Shown piece after piece: positions 1 to 7,093 of a stretch of 64,000 nucleotides of DNA. This DNA is from an uncultured Lachnospiraceae bacterium (GTDB taxonomy: Bacteria; Bacillota; Clostridia; Lachnospirales; Lachnospiraceae). Location: contig CAJULG010000006.1 in assembly GCA_910587045.1 (NCBI GenBank), forward strand, positions 17,538 through 81,537. The letters are read 5' to 3'. Within the stretch, counting starts at the first letter, position 1; the number at the start of each line of letters is the position of its first letter. The notes beneath the pieces were generated by a model. It did not search any database and was not told the DNA's origin. It saw nothing but the letters and a program-made list of their open reading frames with translations. A program made the translations under genes and the position numbers.

Positions 1-402
1 CAGCTTAATGATATGTATCAGCAGGGAATAAGCAATCGAAGCGGCGACAGCCACCGGATCCAGATACAGCATCATTACTACCAATACCGGAAACAGAAGG
101 AGGATCGGATCCGTTGAGCCTAAGAAAACCGCCAGGGAATAAGCGATCATCCAGACCACAGAATAAATGATCATTGCCTTTTTGCTCTCCTTCGCGATCA
201 TATAGCCGATAATATCAGCAATAACAGCGCCGATCATGACCAGAACCAAAACCAGATCCTTCCATAAAAATCCCGTCGTAACCATATGTGCAATGGACAT
301 TATTGCAAGGATCACCTGTATGGACAGTAACATATTTAACGCATAACGATTTATTCTGCAATATTGTTCTGGTGTCATCTGTACATCCGTTCTATTATTC
401 AT
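1..402 (-). CDS. N-terminal part of a multi-pass membrane protein, possibly a methyl-accepting chemotaxis protein (runs off the window)
   Basis: An open reading frame runs from an ATG at 402 off the left edge (134 codons visible). A GGAGGG Shine-Dalgarno lies 7 bases upstream of the ATG. The protein starts with a short hydrophilic stretch (MNNRTDVQMTPEQYCRINRY) and then has about four or five hydrophobic helices in close succession with little loop between them. The sequence around 'GSTDPILLLFPVLVVMMLYL' resembles the six-helix N-terminal sensor module I associate with Lachnospiraceae chemoreceptors and related signalling proteins. The signalling domain lies outside the window, so the function is inferred only. 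It could equally be a histidine kinase or diguanylate cyclase membrane module. It stands alone, with the MATE gene terminator upstream. Confidence 0.55.
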   Translation of the reverse strand, partial: MNNRTDVQMTPEQYCRINRYALNMLLSIQVILAIMSIAHMVTTGFLWKDLVLVLVMIGAVIADIIGYMIAKESKKAMIIYSVVWMIAYSLAVFLGSTDPILLLFPVLVVMMLYLDPVAVAASIAYSLLIHIIKL

Positions 403-532
403 ATGAATGCCCTCCTGTCTGAATTCTCTGTTGAACCTTACACTGGTTAAGGTATGGTACCTGCATTATATATTTATCATACCACAAAGTTCCCGTTTCC
501 TCAATGGATTATCATATACTTTCCATATCAAA

Positions 533-553
533 AGGGAGGCCGCCGGCCTCCCT
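533..553 (-). terminator. Rho-independent terminator of the MATE gene
   Basis: A near-perfect GC-rich inverted repeat (GGGAGGCCG / CGGCCTCCC, positions 534-552) lies 10 bases past the stop of the MATE gene. On the minus strand it is followed by TTTT, so it should end that transcript before the sensor gene. Confidence 0.75.
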
Positions 554-562
554 CCATGTCTT

Positions 563-1939
563 CTATTCAGCCATCGGCTGTACAATCCTGCGATTTACCC
601 GAAGTAAAAAGATCAGTGTAATCGTAAATGCGATCACTTCTGCGATCGGGAATGCCCACCATACCAGTCCTACCTGTTTCGTAAGGGACAGGAGATATGC
701 CGCCGGCAGCAGTACTACGAGCTGACGTACGATGGATACGACCATGCTTAAAAATCCTTTTCCAAACGCCTGGAATATAGATGAACCCGCAATGCCGAAG
801 CCTGCAAACACAAAACTGATACTGATGATCCGTATTGCCGGAATACCCAGCTCCAGCATATAATCAGATGCGTCAAACAGCCTTAGCAGCTGCCCCGGAA
901 AAATCTGCATTGCCAGCAGTCCGATCACCATAATCCCTACTCCGTATAAAACGCTGTAACGCATTGCCTGCTGCAACCGCTCCTTTTTTCTTGCTCCATA
1001 GTTATATGAAATTATCGGTATCACTCCGTTATTCAATCCAAAGACCGGCATAAAGACAAAACTCTGTATCTTAAAGTATGCTCCAAAAACTGCTGTTGCC
1101 GTAGAGTTGAAGCACATCAGGATATTGTTCATAATAAAACACATAACGGAACCTACAGAAGCCATGATGATGGAAGGGACACCCACACTGTAAATCCTCC
1201 GGATCACATTGGCTTTCGGACGGAATATCTGCCGGATACTCAACGTCAGTTCGCGGTTTACTTTAATATTTAAGATCACTGCCAGAATTGCTGCACACAC
1301 CTGACCGATTACTGTGGCAAGAGCCGCTCCTTTAACGCCCATTGCCGGGCATCCAAAATAACCGAATATCATAATCGGATCCAAAATGATGTTAATGATC
1401 GCACCTGTCATCTGGGTTATCATGGAATACATGGTCTTTCCTGTACATTGCAGGAGTCGTTCAAAAATAAACTGTGCAAACATACCAAAACATAATCCAC
1501 CGCAGAGTGTCAGATAATCCGTTCCATATTGTACGATCGTATCACTTGCCTTCTGCCATATAAAGACCCACTTTGCAGATGTAAAACACAGGACGCTAAA
1601 AAATACTGCACTCAGCAACGCCAGGAAAATTCCGCAATTAGCCCCCTTATTGGCTTCATCGAACCTTTTTTCTCCTAAAAAGCGGGATACCATGGCATTT
1701 ACACCAACGCCGGTACCGGTTCCCACTGCGATCATGAAGTTCTGCATCGGAAAAACCAGGGACAGGGCGGTAAACGCATCCTCGCCAAGCCGGGATACAA
1801 ACATACTGTCCACGATATTGTATAATGCCTGTACCAGCATGGATATCATCATTGGCAATGACATGGTTATGATCAAACGATTAATCGGCATGATACCCAT
1901 CTTGTTTTCGGTTTGTACTGTACTCTTCTGTGCTTCCAT
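563..1939 (-). CDS. MATE family multidrug/sodium antiporter
   Basis: This 458-residue integral membrane protein is typical in length for the MATE family (about 440-460) and shows twelve hydrophobic segments in two halves. Near the N-terminus it has the family-like stretch 'PMMISMLVQALYNIVDSMFV' followed by 'ALSLVFPMQNFMIAVGTG', and the repeat half begins around 'VGVPSIIMASVGSVMCFIMN'. Members exchange cations such as Na+ or H+ for drugs or metabolites at the cytoplasmic membrane; the substrate cannot be read from the sequence. The start is supported by AAAGGAG six bases upstream. The gene sits about 55 bases downstream of the tRNA operon terminator on the same strand, and I see no strong promoter between them, so read-through from the tRNA operon is possible. 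Confidence 0.92.
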   Translation of the reverse strand: MEAQKSTVQTENKMGIMPINRLIITMSLPMMISMLVQALYNIVDSMFVSRLGEDAFTALSLVFPMQNFMIAVGTGTGVGVNAMVSRFLGEKRFDEANKGANCGIFLALLSAVFFSVLCFTSAKWVFIWQKASDTIVQYGTDYLTLCGGLCFGMFAQFIFERLLQCTGKTMYSMITQMTGAIINIILDPIMIFGYFGCPAMGVKGAALATVIGQVCAAILAVILNIKVNRELTLSIRQIFRPKANVIRRIYSVGVPSIIMASVGSVMCFIMNNILMCFNSTATAVFGAYFKIQSFVFMPVFGLNNGVIPIISYNYGARKKERLQQAMRYSVLYGVGIMVIGLLAMQIFPGQLLRLFDASDYMLELGIPAIRIISISFVFAGFGIAGSSIFQAFGKGFLSMVVSIVRQLVVLLPAAYLLSLTKQVGLVWWAFPIAEVIAFTITLIFLLRVNRRIVQPMAE

Positions 1940-1993
1940 ATGTCTCCTTTCAAAATGTTCTTCGTGCTTCGCATCCTCACTTCACCTTCGTGA

Positions 1994-2020
1994 AAATAAA
2001 AAAACCAGTCATACTGGTTT
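1994..2020 (-). terminator. Terminator of the tRNA operon
   Basis: A perfect 8-bp stem (AAACCAGT / ACTGGTTT) with a 3-base loop at 2002-2020 is followed on the minus strand by a run of seven T and then ATTTT. It lies 11 bases after the tRNA-Gly gene, so it ends the tRNA transcript. Confidence 0.85.
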
Positions 2021-2030
2021 CTATAAAAAG

Positions 2031-2103
2031 AGCGCGAGACGGGACTCGAACCCGCGACCCCGACCTTGGCAAGGTCGTGCTCCACCAACTGAGCCACTCG
2101 CGC
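2031..2103 (-). tRNA. tRNA-Gly (GCC)
   Basis: A 73-base cloverleaf is visible: acceptor GCGCGAG pairs with CTCGCGC, the anticodon stem is CGACC/GGTCG with loop TTGCCAA (anticodon GCC), and the T-loop is GGGTTCGAGTCCC. The 3' CCA is not encoded. It is the last gene of the four-tRNA operon. Confidence 0.97.
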
Positions 2104-2157
2104 ATATGAAAGGCTGCCACCGGCAACCATATTGTACTTCCCATACGGAAAGCAAAG

Positions 2158-2230
<73 letters not shown>

Positions 2231-2267
2231 GGATAAATAAGTAAGCACGAAATAATATAGACGGCTT

Positions 2268-2340
2268 AAAATTTTTCTTCGTGCTTGCACGAAAAGAAAA
2301 ATTTTAATACGGATATGTTGATTCGTATTTACGAATCAAC
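2268..2340. other. Two adjacent hairpins in the Phe-Leu tRNA spacer
   Basis: The first hairpin (2268-2305) pairs an A/T-rich arm topped by CGTGC/GCACG. The second (2317-2340) is a perfect 10-bp stem (GTTGATTCGT / ACGAATCAAC) with a 4-base loop. A third, GCAAGC/GCTTGC with loop TTT, follows at about 2350-2364. They lie inside the tRNA precursor, so they may be processing structures or terminator-like elements rather than protein-coding sequence. Confidence 0.6.
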
Positions 2341-2370
2341 GGACACCGAGCAAGCTTTGCTTGCGAAGGT

Positions 2371-2440
2371 GGGCATTTCGTGCGGAGCACTGCCTTCCTG
2401 CGAAGCGGGCATTTCGTGCGGAGCACTGCCTTCCTGCGAA
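2371..2440. repeat. Two tandem copies of a 36-bp unit in the tRNA spacer
   Basis: The 34-base sequence beginning GGGCATTTCGTGCGGAGCAC occurs at 2371-2404 and again, identical, at 2407-2440 (period 36). No gene overlaps it, and it lies between tRNA-Phe and tRNA-Leu. Confidence 0.9.
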
Positions 2441-2464
2441 CTCTACCTCATACTCGGATATCAA

Positions 2465-2551
2465 TGCCGGCGACCGGAATCGAACCGGTACGGGAGTATA
2501 AGTCCCGCAGGATTTTAAGTCCTGTGCGTCTGCCAGTTCCGCCACGCCGGC
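2465..2551 (-). tRNA. tRNA-Leu (TAA)
   Basis: An 87-base class II tRNA with a long variable arm: acceptor GCCGGCG/CGCCGGC, anticodon stem CAGGA/TCCTG with loop CTTAAAA (anticodon TAA), T-arm CCGGTTCGATTCCGG. The CCA end is not encoded. Confidence 0.97.
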
Positions 2552-2558
2552 ATTTAAT

Positions 2559-2757
2559 GTAACCAATTTGCGTAGCAAATTGATTGCCTACTCGAAGCAC
2601 AAAATGCGTAGCATTTTCTTTCATGTGCCGAGTTTCCCGTTTGTAACCAATTTGCGTAGCAAATTGATTACCTACTCGAAGCGCAAAATGCGTAGCATTT
2701 TCTTTCATGCGCTGAGTTTCCCGTTTTGTAACCAATTCACTTCGTGAATTGATTGCC
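2559..2757. repeat. 84-bp tandem repeat made of small hairpins in the Leu-Tyr tRNA spacer
   Basis: A unit starting GTAACCAATTTGCGTAGCAA begins at 2559 and again at 2643 (period 84) with only a few substitutions; a shortened third copy begins at 2728. Each full unit contains two perfect stem-loops, CAATTTGC-GTA-GCAAATTG and AAAATGC-GTA-GCATTTT. The third copy replaces the first stem with CAATTCAC-TTC-GTGAATTG. The arm change is compensated on both sides, which suggests that the structure is maintained. Confidence 0.85.
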
Positions 2758-2839
2758 TGGATGGAGGTGGATTCGAACCACCGAAGCAAGATGCAGCAGA
2801 TTTACAGTCTGTCCCCTTTGGCCACTCGGGAATCCATCC
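2758..2839 (-). tRNA. tRNA-Tyr (GTA)
   Basis: An 82-base class II tRNA: acceptor GGATGGA/TCCATCC, anticodon loop CTGTAAA (anticodon GTA), long variable arm, T-arm GGTGGTTCGAATCCACC. The CCA end is not encoded. It is the first gene of the tRNA operon, about 30 bases after the predicted transcription start. Confidence 0.97.
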
Positions 2840-2874
2840 ATCGTTAGCAGTCATTCAACCGCTGACAGTATTAA

Positions 2875-2903
2875 ATTATAATTGAAATGTTTTTAAAATG
2901 CAA
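2875..2903 (-). promoter_or_regulatory. Promoter of the tRNA operon
   Basis: On the minus strand TTGCAT (2903-2898) and TATAAT (2880-2875) are separated by 17 bases, a good housekeeping-sigma promoter. It points into tRNA-Tyr, so all four tRNAs are probably one transcript. Confidence 0.85.
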
Positions 2904-2979
2904 GTGCTTTTTTCATTTTTTTGTTACAGCATCCACGAAAGCGGTTTTTTCATAGTTTTTACTCTGCATCGGATGACTC

Positions 2980-3534
2980 CTACTCTTTTTCTTTTCTGCT
3001 TTTGGTTTGTTCTGTAATCTGATTTAGAAACTTCTGAAAATTATTCCGTCTCCTGTAATATCCCAGCCCGTATTGACCTTGTGCATCATCAGAGACCTCC
3101 AGTTCCACGATTACTGTTCCCAGATACCGGTATACGGTTTCGCTATCATCATCTATTTTCCCTTCTGATGCACCACTGACTCTTACCGCTTTGCTGTTCA
3201 GGATGTCCGTTTCATATTTATGTTCTCCCTCCTCATAAACAGCCTGCATCAGCACCTGATTTCCCATTCGGATGGTAACACTTACTGTTCCCTGCACAAT
3301 GATCAGATTTCCTCTGATCTGAAACTCTTCCCCTTTCTCTACAAAAAAGGTACTTTCATGATCATTGGACACTGCCAGATCATCAATCTCCATGGTATTC
3401 AAAGGTCCATAGCCATACGCCAGTTCTTTAAACTCCTCTTTTTGCAATCCCCAGAGGATCACGCCGGCTGCTACAAGCAGAACCGCCGACAGTATCACAC
3501 ATAGCTTTCCAATACTTTTTTTCTTCATATACAC
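2980..3534 (-). CDS. Small membrane-anchored protein of ABC cluster A, unknown function
   Basis: A 184-residue protein with a short basic N-terminus, a single transmembrane helix (about residues 9-30) and an external, probably beta-rich domain with many acidic residues. I do not recognise a family. The layout, and the C-terminal stretch 'NNFQKFLNQITEQT', resemble the two 158-residue proteins of cluster B (55266-56273), which end in 'SNFEMFLHRLNQMT' and 'SNFRRFLVHLNRAL'; this shared NF..FL ending suggests distant common ancestry. It is the last gene of cluster A, 11 bases after the ATPase, and is probably co-transcribed with it. Roles such as immunity factor, substrate chaperone or extracytoplasmic subunit of the transporter are possible but unproven. 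Confidence 0.8.
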   Translation of the reverse strand: MYMKKKSIGKLCVILSAVLLVAAGVILWGLQKEEFKELAYGYGPLNTMEIDDLAVSNDHESTFFVEKGEEFQIRGNLIIVQGTVSVTIRMGNQVLMQAVYEEGEHKYETDILNSKAVRVSGASEGKIDDDSETVYRYLGTVIVELEVSDDAQGQYGLGYYRRRNNFQKFLNQITEQTKSRKEKE

Positions 3535-3545
3535 CTCCCCTGCCT

Positions 3546-4268
3546 TTAATCCGGCTGCACGGATCCGCTTTCGGAACCTTCAGTCTGTTCTTCTTCCTTT
3601 TCATCATCCGCCACCAGCCGGGATTCCTCCAGAGTAAGGATGCGTTTCGTCTGTCCGGCAATTTCCTTATCATGCGTCACAATGATGATCGTCTTACCTT
3701 CCTGATTCAATTTTTTGAAAATCCCCATCAGTTCATCTCCCGTTTTCGCATCCAGCGCTCCTGTGGGTTCATCCGCCAGCAGCACCTTCGGATCACATAC
3801 GATTGCTCTGGCGATCGCCACCCTCTGCCTTTGGCCGCCAGAAATCTGTCCCGGATACTTCTTTAGCAGATCCGGGATTTCCAGCATGTCCACCACCCGG
3901 TTTACCCTCTGTATCCGTTCTCGCTTTCGTATACCCATAGCCTCTAGCGGAAGCGCGATATTCTCAAAAACAGAACAATGGTTGATCAGTGCAAAATGCT
4001 GGAACACAAAGCCGATATAATCCCTTCTGTATCTCCAAAGCTGCCTGGAAGAAAGTCGGGATACATCCCGGCCCAGAAAGTGAAAGCTTCCGCTGTCAGG
4101 AACATCCAGAAATCCCATCAGGTTTAACAGCGTTGATTTCCCCGAACCACTGCGTCCCATGATCGCCAGCAGTTCCCCCTCTTCAATATGCAGCCGGATT
4201 TCAGAAAGTGCCTGGATTCGATAGGAGTCACCTTTATAAATCTTATTAATCCCCTCCATCGCGATCAT
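3546..4268 (-). CDS. ABC transporter ATPase of the MacB/LolD type (cluster A)
   Basis: A 240-residue nucleotide-binding protein with Walker A GRSGSGKST (residues 38-46), Q-loop around FVFQHF (88-93), signature SGGQRQR (143-149), Walker B VLLADEP (162-168) and the switch histidine in IVTHD. The fold and length match the ATPases that drive FtsX-like permeases (MacB, LolD, FtsE, BceA). The last ~15 residues are an acidic tail (EKEEEQTEGSESGS) not usual for the family. Its ATG overlaps the stop of the upstream permease by 4 bases, indicating translational coupling. It should power the two permeases encoded just upstream; substrate unknown. Confidence 0.93.
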   Translation of the reverse strand: MIAMEGINKIYKGDSYRIQALSEIRLHIEEGELLAIMGRSGSGKSTLLNLMGFLDVPDSGSFHFLGRDVSRLSSRQLWRYRRDYIGFVFQHFALINHCSVFENIALPLEAMGIRKRERIQRVNRVVDMLEIPDLLKKYPGQISGGQRQRVAIARAIVCDPKVLLADEPTGALDAKTGDELMGIFKKLNQEGKTIIIVTHDKEIAGQTKRILTLEESRLVADDEKEEEQTEGSESGSVQPD

Positions 4269-5458
4269 AATTTTGCGCCTCCAATCAATGCCAGGAGCTT
4301 TCTCCTGTTAATCGTCATAAATTCAATCCCCGTCATAGCCAGCATAAATATAAGCATCCCAAAGGCCAGGCCGGGCAATACCATTTCCATATAGATCCTG
4401 GCATGTAGCGCATCCAGTCCCCTGGAAAAGAAAAAAGCGGCCATTCCTGTTGCAATTACCATTCGGATCGTATTTTCAATCAGCAGCATCGCCAGCATAT
4501 CCAATGAAGAAACCTTGTTTACATACATCACCGCCAGTTCATAATGTCTGCTGTATACATCCGCAAGTCCCGCTGAAAGACTCGAAAGTCCGGCTACTGC
4601 CAGAGCAAACATCACCAGTACATTGATTGCCCTGTGCACATTAATGCGCTCCTCCTTTAGAGTCGCCACCATATCGTCAAAGGTATACAGATAACACATC
4701 AGGTTCTGCTCCTCCGCCAGTTCTCTGATCTCCAGCTTCATTTCATCCGATTCCTCTTTTGTATCATAGAAAAAATATAAGGAACTATAAGTATTTCCAT
4801 AAAATTCAATATGGGTATCAAAATAGTTCTCATCCATAACAGTAACGATCCCATTATCCAGAATCTCCTCCCCATGATCTGTATAAAGCAGCATACTCGG
4901 AATCCATCCGGCCCCCTCCGGCAACGCTCCCTTCACATAAAGCTCGGTTCCGATATGCTCTGTCGTCAGGAGCGTCCCCGGCTTGTACTGCTCCGCCAGA
5001 TCAGAGCCCACATAACAGGTCAGCATCCCCTCCGGAGGAGGCTCCGTTAAGCCGCTCAGATCCATTCCCGCATCGCACAGATTCAGAAGAGAGTCATCAA
5101 TATAGAGAGTCTTAATCCGGATCTTCTTCCCGTCATCCAGATAATTCACCTCAAAATGCATAAACTTGCCATACCGGTCCCTATATCGTTCTTTCAGCAT
5201 GGCATCGAACTGCTCAAACCGTTCTGCCTCTTCTGAAGAATCTCCCATTGGATTTGAAATCATTTGAACATTCAATATATTGGTAGTGGTCAGACGCTTT
5301 CTTGCTGCATAGATGTAATAATCTGCCTCTGCTCTTGTCTGCAGTGCATAGGCCGCTACATACAGCGAAGCGATCAGGACGATCAGAGTCAGCAGGAAAT
5401 TAACCCTTCTGATATAAATGTATTCGATTACCTTCTTCAGCACAAATGAAAGATGCAT
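4265..5458 (-). CDS. FtsX/MacB-type ABC permease, second permease of cluster A
   Basis: A 397-residue membrane protein: one helix near the N-terminus (about 20-40), a ~220-residue extracytoplasmic domain, then three helices in the last 120 residues, which is the MacB topology. The segment 'YELAVMYVNKVSSLDMLAML' followed by 'IENTIR' matches 'HDIGILYANGFLQKDLFLII' followed by 'QENMLR' in the permease at 52833, so the two are paralogues. It overlaps the ATPase gene by 4 bases and starts 2 bases after the stop of the other permease. Probably works as a heterodimer with that second, dissimilar permease. The substrate is unknown; the neighbouring small secreted protein is the obvious candidate. Confidence 0.85.
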   Translation of the reverse strand: MHLSFVLKKVIEYIYIRRVNFLLTLIVLIASLYVAAYALQTRAEADYYIYAARKRLTTTNILNVQMISNPMGDSSEEAERFEQFDAMLKERYRDRYGKFMHFEVNYLDDGKKIRIKTLYIDDSLLNLCDAGMDLSGLTEPPPEGMLTCYVGSDLAEQYKPGTLLTTEHIGTELYVKGALPEGAGWIPSMLLYTDHGEEILDNGIVTVMDENYFDTHIEFYGNTYSSLYFFYDTKEESDEMKLEIRELAEEQNLMCYLYTFDDMVATLKEERINVHRAINVLVMFALAVAGLSSLSAGLADVYSRHYELAVMYVNKVSSLDMLAMLLIENTIRMVIATGMAAFFFSRGLDALHARIYMEMVLPGLAFGMLIFMLAMTGIEFMTINRRKLLALIGGAKL

Positions 5459-5460
5459 CC

Positions 5461-6492
5461 CTATCCCTCCAATCCGTCGCTGGCTCTGTAATGTGCCGCC
5501 TGATAGATCGGCTTGATAACAACCAGGGCAGCCGCCACAACTGCAAAGCCGCAGCCAAGCAGAAGCTGTCTTACAGATACTGCCCCGTAGACATGCCCGG
5601 AGCCAAGGTAAAACAAAGCCTGCGCAACCAATACAACCAGAACGGATATTCCGGAAAGCATCATCAATTCACCGTAAAATCTGCAATATAACTTCAGATC
5701 CGAGAATCCCCAAAGCTTCCGGATGATCACTTCCTCCCGCCTCCGGATGATCCAGAACTCAGAAATCACAATGCAATTCAGCATTGCAAAGACAGCAATG
5801 AGCATATGATACCGTTCCTTGGCATGATAGGACCCCACTTCAAAATACTCCTCTGTATCCTTTTCATAATAGATCTCGCAGTTTCCTGACATAGCCTTAT
5901 AGAAATCCTGAACTGCTTCATCAATATCCTGTCTGGAGGAACCATACTCCACATCAAAGTAAGCGTCCCGTTCCAGACATTCCCGAATCCTGGAACCGCG
6001 GGGAGAAATGACCAGCTTTCCGGATAAGAGATCGGAATTCACCGGATGTACAATACCATATACGGCATAGCGTTCTCCCTCGATCTCCAGGTAAAGAGAA
6101 CCATTCTCCTCCCGTTTACAGCAAGGCAGAATGCGTTCACTGATAATAACATCCCCATCTCCTGCGATCCATTCTACCGGGTAGGGCAATTCCTCCTCCT
6201 GCTTCACCATATATTCCGTCAGATGATAGAATTTCTCATCATTCAGATACAGATGCAGATTTGTAAGACATACATTGCCATCCAGTTCCTCCAAAGCGGC
6301 ATACAGTGCCTGCCGGTCTTTTATATTTGAGATCTGAATATGGTATGTATTTTTATATCGATATTCATTCAGCTCCAGAGCCGCATATTTAATCCTTTGA
6401 TAAATGGTGTCTCCATTTAGAAAAGAAAAAAAAGATACTGCCATTCCCAGCATCAGCAGCCAGGATGAGAAATGTCGTAAAATGCGTTTCAT
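5461..6492 (-). CDS. FtsX/MacB-type ABC permease, first permease of cluster A
   Basis: A 343-residue protein with one N-terminal helix, a ~200-residue external domain and three C-terminal helices. Helix 2 is followed by a cytoplasmic coupling segment 'IRRREEVIIRKLWGFSDLKL'. This aligns with 'LRQRKHEMQICRAFGFTNKK' in the permease at 54162, showing that the cluster A and cluster B first permeases are homologous to each other. The external domain is much shorter than in classic MacB. The gene lies 37 bases after the small secreted protein gene and 2 bases before the second permease, and is surely in the same operon. Confidence 0.85.
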   Translation of the reverse strand: MKRILRHFSSWLLMLGMAVSFFSFLNGDTIYQRIKYAALELNEYRYKNTYHIQISNIKDRQALYAALEELDGNVCLTNLHLYLNDEKFYHLTEYMVKQEEELPYPVEWIAGDGDVIISERILPCCKREENGSLYLEIEGERYAVYGIVHPVNSDLLSGKLVISPRGSRIRECLERDAYFDVEYGSSRQDIDEAVQDFYKAMSGNCEIYYEKDTEEYFEVGSYHAKERYHMLIAVFAMLNCIVISEFWIIRRREEVIIRKLWGFSDLKLYCRFYGELMMLSGISVLVVLVAQALFYLGSGHVYGAVSVRQLLLGCGFAVVAAALVVIKPIYQAAHYRASDGLEG

Positions 6493-6529
6493 AATCTCCC
6501 CTCTCCACCGGTTGCAATAGTCCTAATGC

Positions 6530-6919
6530 TTACTCCTCCAGCGTCAGTCGCCGGTAATCCAATACGACCCGATTCGAATTCAATATTTCATGCTGACTCA
6601 TGAATTTTACAGCATTGCAGTCTATCGTTCCTGAATTTACATCATCATAGGAGAGGAAATTATTACTTTTAATTATTTTTCCAGCCCCATCATAGCCAAA
6701 AATGTATGACCGCAGTGGATAGAAGCCGCTTCCGCCAGTCACATAGGTTCTGGAATACGCAGTGGAGTTATTACTCCAATCCACATGCAATACACACTGC
6801 ACCGTCTTTCCTGCATAATTGAAGCTTGTTGTCCGTGCCGCCCACACTGTCATTCCCGTGGACAGTAATAGAAAAAGTGCTACAATAATTCCTGTCACCA
6901 TTCTCTTTCCCTTCGTCAT
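6530..6919 (-). CDS. Small secreted protein at the head of ABC cluster A, unknown family
   Basis: The preferred start is the ATG at 6919 (129 residues), because GAGGAGG sits 8 bases upstream; ATGs further upstream at 6925 and 6940 are too close to the site or lack one. The protein has a clear signal peptide (basic MTKGKRM, hydrophobic core, cleavage probably after TVWAA), leaving about 101 mature residues. These are rich in Ser, Asn, Tyr and Gly, with two cysteines, and look beta-rich. I recognise no family. The arrangement (small secreted protein, then membrane proteins, then ABC ATPase) recalls lactococcin-972-type bacteriocin loci, but sequence support is lacking. Cluster B begins with a protein of the same size and design. 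Confidence 0.75.
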   Translation of the reverse strand: MTKGKRMVTGIIVALFLLLSTGMTVWAARTTSFNYAGKTVQCVLHVDWSNNSTAYSRTYVTGGSGFYPLRSYIFGYDGAGKIIKSNNFLSYDDVNSGTIDCNAVKFMSQHEILNSNRVVLDYRRLTLEE

Positions 6920-6994
6920 ACGCATTTCCTCCTCTGGCATAGATTTATTATACAGGAATAATTATAGCACATATATTTTATATTTTTCGTTTTC

Positions 6995-7046
6995 GGCTCA
7001 AATGCCGAAAGCGAGGTCTCAACCGTTCCGTCAAACCTCGCTTTCG
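6995..7046 (-). terminator. Hairpin region after the amylase gene
   Basis: A perfect 12-bp stem (CGAAAGCGAGGT at 7006-7017, ACCTCGCTTTCG at 7035-7046) lies 48 bases past the stop of the amylase gene. An overlapping smaller stem TTCGGC/GCCGAA lies at about 6992-7009. The T-tract is poor, so this may be a weak terminator or an RNA-stabilising structure. Confidence 0.55.
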
Positions 7047-7093
7047 ATATATTTCACCATTTCATGATGTTTTCCATAATTTTATTCTAAAAA

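Noticed and set aside
2559..2757. CRISPR array in the repeated tRNA spacer
   Set aside because: Only two full copies, units abut directly without unique spacers, and no cas genes are present.
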